Below are positions 1-12,600 of a stretch of 64,000 bases of DNA, piece after piece. Made by a program: the position numbers and the translations under genes. The notes beneath the pieces are model-generated. The model saw only the letters and a list, made by a program, of their open reading frames with translations. It ran no database searches and was not told the DNA's origin. Each line of letters opens with the position of its first letter. Position 1 is the stretch's first letter. The DNA is from Gavia stellata (Eukaryota; Chordata; Aves; Gaviiformes; Gaviidae), in assembly GCF_030936135.1 (NCBI RefSeq), contig NC_082600.1, forward strand, positions 3,348,001 to 3,412,000, given 5' to 3'.

Positions 1-3000
1 AGCGTTATTATATTCCGCTTTCCTTCCTTGGAAAGCCACAAAGGTCTTTGAAGGATCAGTGCCACAGAGTCTTTTCCCACCTCCCTCTGCCAAAAAAAAA
101 AAAGAAAAGTGAGAAAGATGAGCTAAACCGTATTAAAACAGGTTTGGTCTGATAATCCAAACTGATCGGGAAGGTAGTTATATTCAGAGATAAAAGCAAA
201 GGGGGGTATCGATCCATTTCCTTGAGGTTTGCTTATTCCGATGCGATGGCTATTACGTAGTTGAAGGTGCATTGTTTTCGTTCACCTCTTTATTGTGAGA
301 GCACTTGGATCACTGGTGGAGGACAGAACATGCAAACACAGCCTTACAAAACTCTGAAAAACAATAGATGCAAACCTTCGTACCTGCACCGAGAAAGAAA
401 AGATAAGGAAGAGGCTGCCCCGCAGCCAGGCCCCGATGAGTTATCAAAAGGTCCTACAGATATTTGCTATCTTTTTCCCCAGGCTTTAACCCATAATCGC
501 TTTATAACCATAATTGCTTTTTACGCTCTGGGCTGTAAATCCATACTGGCATACAACAGGCACTCCATCCAGTGACACATTGTCAGCCAGTGCTTACTTT
601 TAAAATATTTAACTTCTGCAGGCTACCCAGTAACTGGCCGGGTGTTGCCAAGGACCCGAGAAGGTTTTTAATTCTTAAGCAGGTATGTGAAACTGAACCC
701 CTTCTAAGAGGTCACGTTTTTCAGGTACCCTAGAACACGTTCGGCTACTGTAAATGCTTTTGCTGGGTATTTGACCTTGAAAAATCAACCAGCAACGTAA
801 GAGCTTATGCTGTATCAAGTACATATAGTGCCTAACGTGCACTTCTTTCCCCGGGAGGTGTTACAGGCTGTAGATTTGTATCAACTTTCTGCAGGCTGAG
901 CACTAAGAGTCAGTTTTGCTCAGACCATCACACTTCATCTTTGATGACACTTTTCCATCCCACAGTTACTTAAGTCGCTATCTTAAAAATAAGAACCTGT
1001 CTTTCGAAACACAAATTCACATTTTAAAGGCTCGTAACACAAGCTCGTAACACAACACATCTCCAAGGCAAGATGCAGTAACTCTGCAAGGACACAGCAG
1101 TGGGGTTCGTCTGACAACGAAGCCTTTCTTTGCTTTACTACATTCTGCCATTTACATTCTGCTTCCTGTTTACTGTCCTTTTTGTTCATTTATGGAAACT
1201 AATATGACTCTACATAAAAATGTTTCAAAAGTAGGTGGTGCTCTCTCACCAGCTTCTCACCCATTCTCTGCGGGATTGGTAACTGTGAGCTACAAGAATT
1301 GACGTGCACAGAGTTTATTAGTGACTAATTTGAGATCTTAACTATTGAAAGTGCTGAGCTCTCAAAATGTCTTTTTGCTATATATCATCCTAAAGAGCAG
1401 TAATAATTACTTTAAAAACAGATGCCAAACCATGTAAAATCTTCTGGTGCACAGACCATACGGACAGAAAGTTTTCCTGAAGGGCAGGGAGGATCCTCAC
1501 AAATAAAGCCCAGGGCAGGTGAAAAAGCATTTGCCTGACTGGATCCCCATTTCTCTTCTACGCCACATGCCCACGTCCTCGATTAAGTTTTGGATTTCCT
1601 ATGCAGTGCAGCATATCGCTTCTCTTTGTCAGGTTTTTAGACTCGGATGATGGCAAGATCAACCTTGGACGCTTTCGGCGGGTCACACAGTGGCAGCTGA
1701 AGAATACAGCACCATGCTCCAGCTCGGGGCTGGTCCAAGCTGCAAAGCGCTGATCAGCAGCAGAGGCAGCAGTGGGAGAGCTCAGAGAGCTATTGGGGTG
1801 CCCAGCCTGTCCCCGTTCCGGCTGCCAAGGGACAGGACATGCGGCTGCTAAATGCTCAGGGACCCACGGGGCAAAGGCAGTTGAGCAGAAGCTGCCGACC
1901 ACAGCCTGGAGCAGCATGGCTCATCTCGGCCACCGGCCCGCCCAGGGCAGGACACGCACCGGGAAAGGAGCGGGCCCATGCTGGCAAAGGGATAATACAG
2001 ATGGGAGCACCCTCTCGTTTGTCGATATCAAGCAGGGGCACGCAGGAACCCTGCGGGGAGAGGAGCAGCTCAGGAAGTGGCACTGCTGCTTAGTCAGAGG
2101 AAGGCCCCGTTGCGTGAGGATGGGCTCCTCAACGGCTCCGGTGCAAGAGCAGCTGCAATCTCCCTGAAAGCAACTCCCCGCCTTGGCATGCATGCAAGTA
2201 TTTCACAGGTCCCATCACTTCCAGTTTACCAGGAGGGAAAGGAGAGAAGAAAAAACAGAAGAGCACAGGAAAAACAGAAGAGCCCAGCTGTTTGCCAGGT
2301 GAAATGGGCAAAGCCAAAGCTGGCCAAGCCCCATCTGCAAACAGTCCCCAAGGATGACGGACAACGCAGTCACCAACGAACCTAAAAAAGCCATGATTCA
2401 AGAAGAGAGACCCAAGAAACGGTACGTCTGGGTGCAAAACAGAGGGAGAAGATGATAGAAAAGGCACTTCCCCGCTCTGCAGTTACTCATTTCGGTTTGT
2501 GCCTCGTGGTACCCACCGGCGCGTGGCACAGCGCCGCGGCACAGCGCCGCAGCACAGCCATCCCCTCCCGCAGCCCAGCCAGACAAGTGTCCCAGACGCC
2601 ATTCGGTGTTTCACTGGCTGTGCTGGCTGCCGGGCACTGACACACTTAATGCTTGAGATCCATGTTCCTCAACTGGTAGATCCCGGGAGAAAGCACCAAA
2701 GGTAACTCCCAGCTATTAAAAAGAAAAGCAGAAAAACTTCACGTACGGTCGCACCCTCCCCTTAATGCTTTACGCAGTCGGAACAAAAACGCTAACAAGG
2801 CAGTCATTTCCTGAAACCAGAAAACGTTGCTCTGAGGCCAGCGGGTAAGGCAATCGATACCTGCGCAAGGACAAAGGCAGTAGTTTAAAGCTCCTGACAA
2901 CTCCTTTCCCAACTATTTTGGTCAAGACTCATGGTGTCGTACTACCACTGCCCAATTTAATAAACTGCCGCTCATGTTCACCAGCACGGAAATGGTCACA

Positions 3001-4180
3001 CGGAACAAAGCCAAGTAGAAACCCACTAACATCCACATCCTGATGTTAATTTTAGCCCTGCTCAGCAGTAAACTGTATTTAGATAAATTTCCCGTGCTAG
3101 TGAGATGGGACTGAACTGGCTGTATCCAGCGGGATCACTAAAGCTTGCTGTGAATCCCACGCCAGTACAGTACTTAGCAGTATTATCTGCTGCTTTAAAC
3201 AGCAGAGTATGAACTCTGGCACTGCCCGACGCATGCAGGGACACTTGTGAGCCCTGGTGTCAGCAGACTGTACCTCCGGCGCAGCCTGCACGCGCTCGTT
3301 AGGAGAGGCCACGGATGGTATGTTTTCCTTGGCATCCTCCCTCTTTGCTCGCTGCATGAAAGAGCAAGGCTTCCTCAGAAACTCTTCTTGTCACCCCCTT
3401 AATAATTCTGTAGTCTAGGAAGTCTCCCATTCTTCTAGATTTTAAAGACACCAAACAATTTCCCTTTTGCTGTTCCAAGGGCGATTGCTCTGCCTGTGCC
3501 AAATAACTGCAAAAATGTCTGTCGTAAAAATTAACTCAGAATTTGCTATTTTTGAAGGGATAGAAGGACATGGTGAAGTCAGTCTTACACACGCGATCCC
3601 AAGCGAAAGCATGCCTGTGCTCGCCAAGAGCCGTGCAGTCCAGAAGGTGACCACGTCACCCGGCCTCCCTGAAGACCAACCCCAAAGTGACCACAGCACA
3701 TTTTGCTGGTTTTGTGTTCTGGATGCCACTTCCCACATCTGCTCCATCAGCTCAGAAGCAACTACCAACGCAGGGTTGCTTTCCTCTTGCTTTTCTCCCC
3801 ACAGGCCCTACCAGCAGGAATTGGGTGGGCAGCTCCCTGCTCCAGCATGCCAGGCTTGGAGGACCAGCCTCATATTGCTTACGTGTACCGGCCTCGCTGG
3901 CACGTCAGCGGGTGCGCAGGGTTGCGACATGTCGTGCCTGTGAAACCGGCCAAACGTGTGTCTGCGATGAACGTGCAGAGGGTGCTGCTCTGCATCAATG
4001 CAGGGCGTGCTGGGGCACTGCTCCCGGGGAAGACAGGCGAGGACTGGCCAAGTACGTGAACGCTGCGTTTCCCCGAGTGGTTTGCCACAGCTTGAATTTC
4101 ACTGATCTGAATTACAGGGAGTCACCCAAGACAACAAAGAGCCACCCAAGACAACAAGGAGCCATAAACCCAGTAACACT
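1..4180. other. Intergenic, no gene recognised
   Basis: I read both strands for exons of known proteins and found none. Open frames here are short (the longest are 169 aa and 158 aa, overlapping on the same strand) and have no domain-like composition. Minor features are a 13-bp direct repeat at 1030-1055 and a 20-bp tandem pair at 4121-4160. In human, the gene on this side of ARF6 is NEMF; no NEMF-like N-terminus is visible, so its promoter lies outside the window or is not recognisable. Confidence 0.7.
4121..4160. repeat. 20-bp tandem duplication
   Basis: Two adjacent 20-bp units (4121-4140 and 4141-4160) share the core CACCCAAGACAACAA and differ at two positions. They lie immediately beside the CR1 fragment. 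This is probably a local slippage duplication with no evident function. Confidence 0.75.
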
Positions 4181-4185
4181 ACGCA

Positions 4186-4420
4186 TCATACAATAGTTTG
4201 GGTTGGCAGGGACCTTTAAAGGCCATCTAGTCCAACCCCCCTGCAGCGAGCAGGGACATCTTCAATCAGACCAGGTTGCTCAGAGCCCCGTCCGACCCGA
4301 CCTAACCTTCAGTGTTTCCAGGGATGGGGCATCTCCCACCTCTCTGGGCAACCTGGGCCAGGGTTTCACCACCCTCAGTGTAAAAAAACCCCAGCATCCT
4401 AAGAAAGGGTTTAATTTTAC
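4186..4420 (-). mobile_element. CR1 LINE 3' fragment
   Basis: Read on the minus strand, the segment ends with the characteristic CR1 3' region. On the plus strand this appears as GTTTGGGTTGGCAGGGACC followed by the GGCCATCTAGTCCAACCCC block. Further in comes the CTCTGGGCAACCTGGGCCAG block that is also typical of CR1. The element is truncated at its 5' end and carries no open reverse transcriptase, as is usual for avian CR1 copies. The outer boundary near 4420 is approximate. Confidence 0.9.
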
Positions 4421-4429
4421 ATAGGGGAG

Positions 4430-4900
4430 GCTCTTTTTGGAGGGCTCAGGTGAGGGCCCACCCCAGCAGGTCCCAGGTATGGTGGCAGGGCCACTCACAA
4501 AGTCACCTCCCCACCTGGGTCCCTGGCTCCTGCTGCACTACCCCTGCCAGCTGCCCTACACTTCATCATCACGCTGCCCTGAGGGTCACTCCGGACCTAA
4601 TACAACCCCAAGCCCACAGCAGCACTCGGACAGGTGAGAGGGGCCCTCAGCGCAACCCGCAGTGGGCCAGGCCACAGGCAGGGTCCGAGCTCCTTCCTGG
4701 GACCGACACCCTGCACCCGGCCTTCTTCTTCCATCGGCAGGCAGGGAGCCAAGGCCTCGCCAGCCGGCTGGACACGCCAGCTGGGGCGCTACAGGAACCA
4801 GGCAGCCGGAGGGCACCTCAGGGGACTGCTTAGGCCAACACCACACACCAGCCCAGCTCCTGCACCGCACCCCACGTGCGTCCACACCCCAAAGCACTGG
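4430..4900. other. Gene-free spacer before ARF6 CpG island
   Basis: GC content rises steadily through this stretch. Several frames stay open on both strands only because stop codons are rare in GC-rich DNA. I see no recognisable exon or repeat. Confidence 0.5.
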
Positions 4901-4972
4901 GGCACAAACCCACAGCCCCCCGGCCCTGGCAGCCTTCTCCTCCCCAAGGACGGCAGCAGGCGGCTGTAACCA

Positions 4973-4999
4973 GGGGCCGGGGCCGGGGCCGGGGCCGGG
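4973..4999 (+). repeat. GGGGCC hexanucleotide repeat, 4 units
   Basis: Four exact GGGGCC units occupy 4973-4996 and are followed by GGG. The motif is the same hexanucleotide that is expanded in human C9orf72 disease and can form G-quadruplexes. Here it is short and lies upstream of ARF6 in the CpG island. No coding role is visible. Confidence 0.95.
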
Positions 5000-5713
5000 A
5001 TATGGGCGGCGGCCCAAGGGCTCCACCAACCGCCACCAGGGCGCTGCCTTCCCCTTTAAGACGCGCCCCGGCCGCCCTCCACGTGTTTCTGCTGACGTGT
5101 GATCGCGTGGCGCCTCTCCCCATCGAGGCCCCGCCCCTCCGGCTTGTCCGCATGCGCAGTCCCGGCAGCAGGCGCCCGGTTCCGCCCCACCCTGGTGCCG
5201 TCGGCCCGCCGCGCAGGCGCAGCAGCGGAGGAAGCGGTGCCACCGCCCGCGCTGCGGAGGAGGCGGGGCTGGGATGGCGCAGGCGCGCCGCGCCTTCCAG
5301 GCAAACTACAGGGACACCCCCGCCCTTCCGTTCCAGGCCGCGCCGCCCGCGCATGCTCCTTTCCCCACGGGAGGGGCGGGGCTCCAGCCGCAGCCGCCGC
5401 GCAGTCGCAGTCCCCGCCCGAAGCCGCGCGGGAAGCAGGATGGCGCGCACTGCCCTGGGCGGAAGGGGGCGGGGTGCGGCGCTCCGCGCCCTCTGCCCCG
5501 CCCTCTCCGCGGCCGCCGGCGGCGCATGCGCGGGCGGCATCGGCGGCGGGTGGCGCCGTTGAGCGGCCCGGCGGGCGGGGCGGGGTTGCTGCGCGCAGGC
5601 GCGGTGGCGGCGGAGGGGAAGTGAGGCGGGCTCGTGCGGCGCCTTTTCCGGCGGTGCTGGCTGAGGGAGCGGCGCGGAGCGGAGCCGGCCCCGAGCCCGC
5701 GGGCGGCCCTGAG

Positions 5714-5787
5714 GTAACTGCCGGCGGCTCCTCTCCTTCCCCGCCCGCCGCGCCGCCCTGTCTCACGCTCTCTCCGTCCCTTTGCAG
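5714..5787 (+). other. Probable 74-nt intron in ARF6 5' UTR
   Basis: A consensus donor (GAG followed by GTAACT) begins at 5714. A pyrimidine-rich stretch ending TCCCTTTGCAG closes the intron at 5787. The resulting structure, a short non-coding exon 1 joined to exon 2 containing the whole coding sequence, agrees with the two-exon organisation that I recall for mammalian ARF6. At 74 nt the intron is close to the practical lower limit for vertebrate splicing. No transcript evidence is available, so the call rests on the splice signals alone. Confidence 0.65.
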
Positions 5788-5823
5788 GCAGGACGCGGAG
5801 CCGCCGCCCCTGAGCCGGCATCC

Positions 5824-5832
5824 ATGAGCTGA
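5824..5832 (+). other. Minimal uORF (Met-Ser-stop) in ARF6 leader
   Basis: ATG AGC TGA lies in the presumed exon 2 leader, about 345 nt upstream of the ARF6 start. A two-codon uORF can lower scanning efficiency to the main start; its use is inferred, not shown. Confidence 0.6.
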
Positions 5833-5999
5833 GGCGCCGGGGCGGGAGCCAAGGCAGGAGCCGGGCGGAGCCGCCGCCTCAGGCCCGGCGGAGGAGCGGA
5901 GCGCGGCGCGGCCCCTCTTCCCGCGGCGCCCGGGCCGCAGCGCACCGCCAGGCCTCCCTTCACCCCCCTCCCCCGCCCCGCTTCTTCCGCAGCCGCCCC

Positions 6000-6017
6000 A
6001 TGCGCGGCCGGCGCTGA
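6000..6017 (+). other. Five-codon uORF in ARF6 leader
   Basis: ATG at 6000 opens a short frame encoding MRGRR that ends with TGA at 6015-6017. It lies wholly upstream of the ARF6 start. Whether it is translated is unknown. Confidence 0.55.
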
Positions 6018-6039
6018 GCCCCGCCTGCCCTTGCCCTGA

Positions 6040-6696
<657 letters not shown>

Positions 6697-8927
6697 TGAG
6701 AGAATAACTATTTAGTCTACAAAGAATTAAAGAAAAAAAAAATAACCCACATGGCTTTCCAGAAGAATGATTCTCTACTGAAAAGTAAAACAACGGCATC
6801 CATAGGATTATGATCACCTTTCTCCAGTTACCACCCTTTCCTTCTGCACACTTGACTGGATTCCTGTTTTAACTCTTCTTGCTTGGCGTTAGGATGCTCT
6901 AATCTCCGAATGTGACACGAACACAAGCACTAGATGCTATGGCAGACTTCCAGCAAACAGGGGAAAGACACATTGTAGACTTGCTAAGTAACTTTTTTTT
7001 TTTTTTCCTCTCTTGATAGCCCTTAAGATGGTTTGATTATTTTGGGGGATGGTTGGGGGAGGGGTACCATTTTCAGTGTATGCTTTCTGGTTCTACTTTT
7101 TTGATTATATATTTTTTTTTCTTCTATCACTTGCTGTAGATTGCTACTTTTTTGCATTCATGCAGAATATGTTGATAGGTCTACTTCATCTAGTAAACTG
7201 AAAATTATTGCTTAAAATCAAACTGCAGTCTGTCTTTTTATATTAAGGACTTTTTTAAAAGTTCTGTTAATCTGTAACTAAATAGTGACTCTCAGTCTGT
7301 CTTCATATCTTGGACTAATAACGAAACGAATTCTTGCCTACAGTGGCAGATAGTGAGAATACCATTGTAACATGTTCAAAGTGCATATCAGGCGTAATGT
7401 TAACTAGGTAATGTAAGAACTGCTTTGAAATGTCAGCTGTGAAGTTCTGAACCATACATCATGCATGAGAAGGGATGCAAATAAGTTCTCCATACTACAT
7501 AGCAACCATATAGCAAATAAGACATGAATGATGTAATAGTTCCAGGGTAGATACTGTTCAGTTTTTGTCTTGCATTGCAAACTTAAATGATGTTTAGCTG
7601 CAGTTTTTACTACTCGTGTCAGTCTCTGATTCGATGCAAGATAGGTTCCTTCCAGAACATGCAGCAATAACGTGTAAGCATTGCAACAAGTTTTGCTTTC
7701 AATCACAGATGTTTAGGCAAAAATCTAGCACTGACTTGCCTGTCTTGTGATCGAGACAAATTGCTTTCATCTCAAGACAGCTGAAGACATCTAAATCTAA
7801 AAGGATTTCTGATTCTTTCTGACATGCACGTAGTGGAGAAAGAAATTTTATTTTTTTTCTTTTCCATTTTGTAGACTTGCAAAGGAGCAAGTTCTGTGCT
7901 AAGCTGTAACTGAGCTTGGTAGTTCTGACATCTGAATAATAGCCATTTTGAGGAAATCGCTCATTGGTTTAAGTTTTCCAAGACTCGACTGAACTCATGC
8001 AAGTAGTTGCAGTCTTTGCCATCTATCTTGGTAGCCGGTTGTTGCTGTAGTCCTGTAGGAAGGGAACTATGTTGGATGTCTGAAGCCCATTGAGTAACTA
8101 CTAATGAGAGCGGGGAGGAGAGAGAGAGTATACGACTATGAATGTAAACTTCCATAATTAGTTCTTAAAGGGCAAGCAGCTCATTTGCCATAGCACAGTT
8201 TGCAGATGTGACTGGCAAAAAAACCAACCCACCCAGAACAAGTATTAGTATAAAAACTCAATCAAGTGTTAATGCTGGGTGCAAAAAACGTTAAAGCAGC
8301 TGGTTCTTATTCAGCCTTAAGGATTAACTTCAGATTTCCTCAAGGAGTTAAACTCGATTGGGGAATTCTAGGAATGTATGCTACAAAACCAGAAGAAAAT
8401 GGCTTTTTTTTTTCTTTTTTTTCCAAGGATCTGAGTTTTACATGAAATTGGGGGCATTACACTACATTTCTGCAGTGTTGACTCTGCATGCTAAGTACAT
8501 TGTATATGGAGCTCTTACCAAAGATGTATGGGAAGATAAAAATACTGAATTCACTTCTGAAATTGAATGCTTTGGACCGTGTAAAAGTTCCTTTAGAATA
8601 TGGTTCCAAAAGACTTATCTTGATGTGGGTTGCAAATGGGACTGAATGGGTTCTTGATGCTAGAAGATAGAGCATTGATTGACTGTAAGCTTTCCTAAGT
8701 TAGAGTTTGCAAAAGCTTAATGTAGAATTACTCTTAAATCTCAGCTCTAAAGAAGAGGAGGTGAGAATAATTTTTTTTCTTCACCCGAGGCTTTTTGCCA
8801 TTGGAATATCATTGCTCTATTTTCTAGCTTTTTTTTTTTTCTTCCTGTTGATGTAACTTAACAAATAGTGTGGTGGTATAAAGACTAAAAATACAGGAAT
8901 ATGGTTACTGTTTTCTTCTGGAGCATA

Positions 8928-8933
8928 AATAAA
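8928..8933 (+). promoter_or_regulatory. ARF6: Candidate polyadenylation signal AATAAA
   Basis: A canonical hexamer lies in the AT-rich region downstream of ARF6. It could define a shorter 3' UTR isoform. Confidence 0.4.
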
Positions 8934-9263
8934 ATAGCCAAGCACAACGTAAATGCCTAAACTGGAAAACTTGAAGCTCTATTAATGGTTCTTGAACTTT
9001 CTTAAATCTATTCTCAGTCAACATGAAAACTTCAATAACTTCATTTTTCGTCTAAGTTGATTTACTGTGTTTTCTCTTCAAGTGCGGGGGCAGACTTCTT
9101 TGCTAGACTTTGCATTAAGTTGAATTCACAATTTTGTATTTCCTTAGTAACTTTGTTATTCTGTTTTTGTAGGTGAAAGGAAACTGATTATGCTTCTCAA
9201 TTTTTTTAATGTCATCTTTGGGGGGGAGAAAAAGTTACTGAAACGTGTGGCAGAGATGTCAAA

Positions 9264-9269
9264 AATAAA
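9264..9269 (+). promoter_or_regulatory. ARF6: Candidate polyadenylation signal AATAAA
   Basis: A second canonical hexamer lies downstream of ARF6, between the proximal and the most distal candidates. Confidence 0.4.
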
Positions 9270-9605
9270 TGGCCATTGCTACTGAACAAAATATAAAGGT
9301 TTCACTTTCAACATGTCCTTTATAGGTTGTAGCTGAACCTCACCACGAACTAGTGGCTATCAGGCAGTAAACATAGCCTGTAGGATAAAGCGGCAATCTG
9401 TAAGAAATCCTATGATTTAAAAACTAATCTGGAGTTTAAGTGCATCAATTTGTGTTCATGTGAATTTATGGAGTAAGTTTTGAATGGCGTTAATTGTGTC
9501 TGATAAGTGAATGAGTTTGTAGACTGTGATCTCCCTGACTAAAGTAAACAGGAATTTTGTGTTCTCAATATGGCTGTAGTGTTGGTAAAGAACTAATAAG
9601 CAGAA

Positions 9606-9611
9606 AATAAA
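9606..9611 (+). promoter_or_regulatory. ARF6: Candidate distal polyadenylation signal AATAAA
   Basis: This is the last canonical hexamer before the composition returns to GC-rich at about 9.9 kb, which makes it the best candidate for the distal end of the ARF6 transcript. Confidence 0.5.
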
Positions 9612-12600
9612 GCAATTATACAGCGGAGCTCTCCTGGTATGTTACTTATATTTAATTATGAGAGAAACAGAAAGGGGCAATACGGTGCTGGAGTAGAGCA
9701 TTCTGCCGACATAAAGAGGTCTCTGTTCTGTATCTCACAGTTTTGAAAGCCTGTCTGTAATTCCTTTGAGACTTAGACTAGCGACTATTTTTATAAGTGG
9801 AAAGGATGGTACTTCTTTAATACTCCCACATGCAGTTAATGATCTTTAGCAAACTTTAGTGTGAAATTTATACTGCCTCGGTGCTGGCCCCATGTAACTT
9901 GGGAAGGTGACCAGCTCTGTGAGAGGGCATGGAGGGACCGTCGCTGAGCAGGACGGTGCTGTGTTTCACGGAAGAAGTTACTTGGTCGGAAAGGGAAGAT
10001 ACTAGGCCAGTGTCAAAAAAAGCAGGGATGGACAGAAGGGTCGATGAGTGAGTAGGGGTGCTTGTGGAGTGACAGATGTGAAGCTGGGACGTCTTTGGTG
10101 CCTGAATAGGACACGAGTGAGCCGATAAAAGGACTTGGGCAGGTGCAGCGGGGAATGTGGGGTGGGCCAGGACCCGAGCAGCAGGCTGGGGTGCATGCAG
10201 CGGGCTACGGTTACTGCAACAGCTGCCGTCCTGCGGGCCCGAGGAGAGGCAGCGACGTTGCAGGAACCACCCACGGATCCCAGCCTGAAGCTGAGCTGGC
10301 GGGCTGCTTGCGCGCGGGCAGGGGCTTTGCTGACAGAGGGGACGGAGGAGGTTTTGAGGTAGCTCCCGCAGCTGCAGGTGCAAGGCCAGGTGTCAGCCGC
10401 TCGGAACTGTCTTCTTGTTGCAGAGCTTTCGGAAATCACCAGGAAAGGTTATTCAGCCAGGTGGGAGTACCTGGGCACAGGGGCGGTGGACTCACCACAG
10501 CTGCAATCCTCCGCAAAGCCTTTTTATTCCAGGGTATTTAGGCTAGGCTCTGTCTACCTGAATGTCAGTTAAGGGTGTGGCTGTGTAAATGAACTTACTC
10601 TGACTTAATTAAACTGCTTGGAGTTTGGAGACAAGGCTCCAGAAGAGTAAACTCATGTCTCTTTCATTGTAGTAGTTAGTCATTTTTCAAAATGTCAGCA
10701 CTTATCATTTTAAATCAGAGCTTTGTTACAGCAGCAGTTAGCGTGACTCCCGAGAGTGCCCTTCCCGGATCGTGCCGTGACTCACGCTTCAGCAGGGCTT
10801 TTTTCCTCAGTCACAGGGCCACCATCCTCATGGACAGGCTTTGGAAAAAATCTGCCTGCCATCCCTAATTGGAAATTAACCCTGCTAATACGATAGTCCT
10901 CCCAAAGGAATGTGTCTCAGTTTAAAAAAACTGCATCGTCAAAACAGCTGGCTGCAAGAACTGTGATAGCCGGTGGCTTCGCTGATGGACCTGAGCGAAC
11001 GGGATGGACCGGGAATGGGAGAAGCACCTGCCGGGAGCGGAGAACTTGCTCTGGAGCGTGGAAGCAGCCTTGGTATGGGGACCGTGACTCAGACTTCCCG
11101 CTAATGCATGGTTGTGCTTTTTATCTTGGATTTGTTTCTAATATCTGTCCAGCCTGAAGGGCTCAGTGTGTGGAATCTGAAATCACCTTGGCTTTGGCGC
11201 TTTCTGGAAAAAAAAGGCTTTCCCCTTGCCTGGGGGGGAAGCGTCAGCTTTCAAGGGCTGCTGGTGAGTTAGTGGCGTCTCCACTTACTCTGTTCCTCTT
11301 CCGACATCCTAAGCACGACTCTGGCTCTGACGCTGCTCAAGACTCTTAAGTTTCAGAATTGTGTCAAAGCAGACGCTTTCAGGACTTCAGACTGAGGTGG
11401 ATGACTTCAGCACCGGAATCCATCTCGCTTTCAAAATTCGGAGCACCACGAAGAGCAGTGTAATTTTAGCCCTGCCGTCAGTTCTGAAGGGGTGAAGCGG
11501 GTGAGTCAGAGCCCCGTGGTGCTCGGCAGCGAGGGGTGCGTCCCCGACAAGCGCCGGGAGCTTGTGTGAAAGGCGGCTTTTTATAGGCGGTAAACTGGGT
11601 GTGCGGTGTATTGTCCAGGAAGTCGCTCTTCTCTTGCTTAAGAACAGGTATCTCTGGCCTCCTTAAAAAAGAGAGGGGGGGGTGGGGGGGAAAAGTAAAG
11701 ATGTGAGTCATCTGCTGAGTTCTCCAGCCGCAGTCTCGCAGCGGTTTAACAGGCTCAGGCCCTTGCTTTGCCTCAAGAGAAACGTTTTCCCTTCCAGAGG
11801 ATGCACTTCACTCCTCTGTTACTGGTTTCTTTAGTTACATCTTCTAGGACAGCATTAGTTAGAAAAAATACTTAAGCAGGATTTAACGGGTGTTTTGTGA
11901 GAGATGGAAATTGATAACGCTTGGAAATTGATAACACTTAAAACACTTTCTTTTCCTAGGAGTATTCAGATGAGCGCAACCTCGAGGGGGAACCACCAGC
12001 AACTCCTGGCTCAGTATAGGTACCCCTTGTACCCCAACTGCCCTTCCGACTTGGTAAAAACTCACTCAGTGGTTAAAAAGAGAAGAGAAGGAAGCCGAGG
12101 TGTAGATAACAAGCTGAACTCCTGAACTTGTTTCTGTGTCTGTGCCTAGAATGGATTCCTTGTTTGAAATATAATGGGGGTAACGCTGCTTGGGCCAGGC
12201 GCCGGCTTCATCCCAAAGTTTCGTTCTGATGGAGCAGGAGGGGAGGGGAGTTGTTCTCTCATCGTTGCAGGAGATGAAAACTTGTGGAAAGCTGCAGCAA
12301 AACGCTGCGTTGCGTGCCGGCGGTTGTTTGGCTGTTTCATGGGGGTGCGCTCTTAATTCACACGTGGGGAGGGATAAATGAACGATCTCGGGACAGCGCA
12401 CGCTGTGCTCGGCTGTCCTGCGCCGGCCCTCAGCCTCTGCAGTTACAGGAGAGCAGGACAGACGGGGTGGGCTGGCTGGCGGACCTCGGCAGCGAGGGAA
12501 GCATTTTCCCAGGCTTAACTAGGACTATTTGAGAAGCCTCTATTGCTCTTCGCACGCCTGAGCTGCAGCGATGCTTCTCCCCAAGCCTGGGAGGGTCCAT

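Larger units (their letters stand above)
6697..9630 (+). other. ARF6: ARF6 3' UTR (inferred extent)
   Basis: After the stop codon the base composition switches abruptly from GC-rich to AT-rich, with poly-T runs, and stays so to about 9.65 kb. No coding frame is recognisable. AATAAA hexamers occur at 8928-8933, 9264-9269 and 9606-9611. A roughly 2.9-kb 3' UTR ending near 9630 would fit the long ARF6 mRNA known in mammals. The extent is inferred from composition and signals only. Confidence 0.6.
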
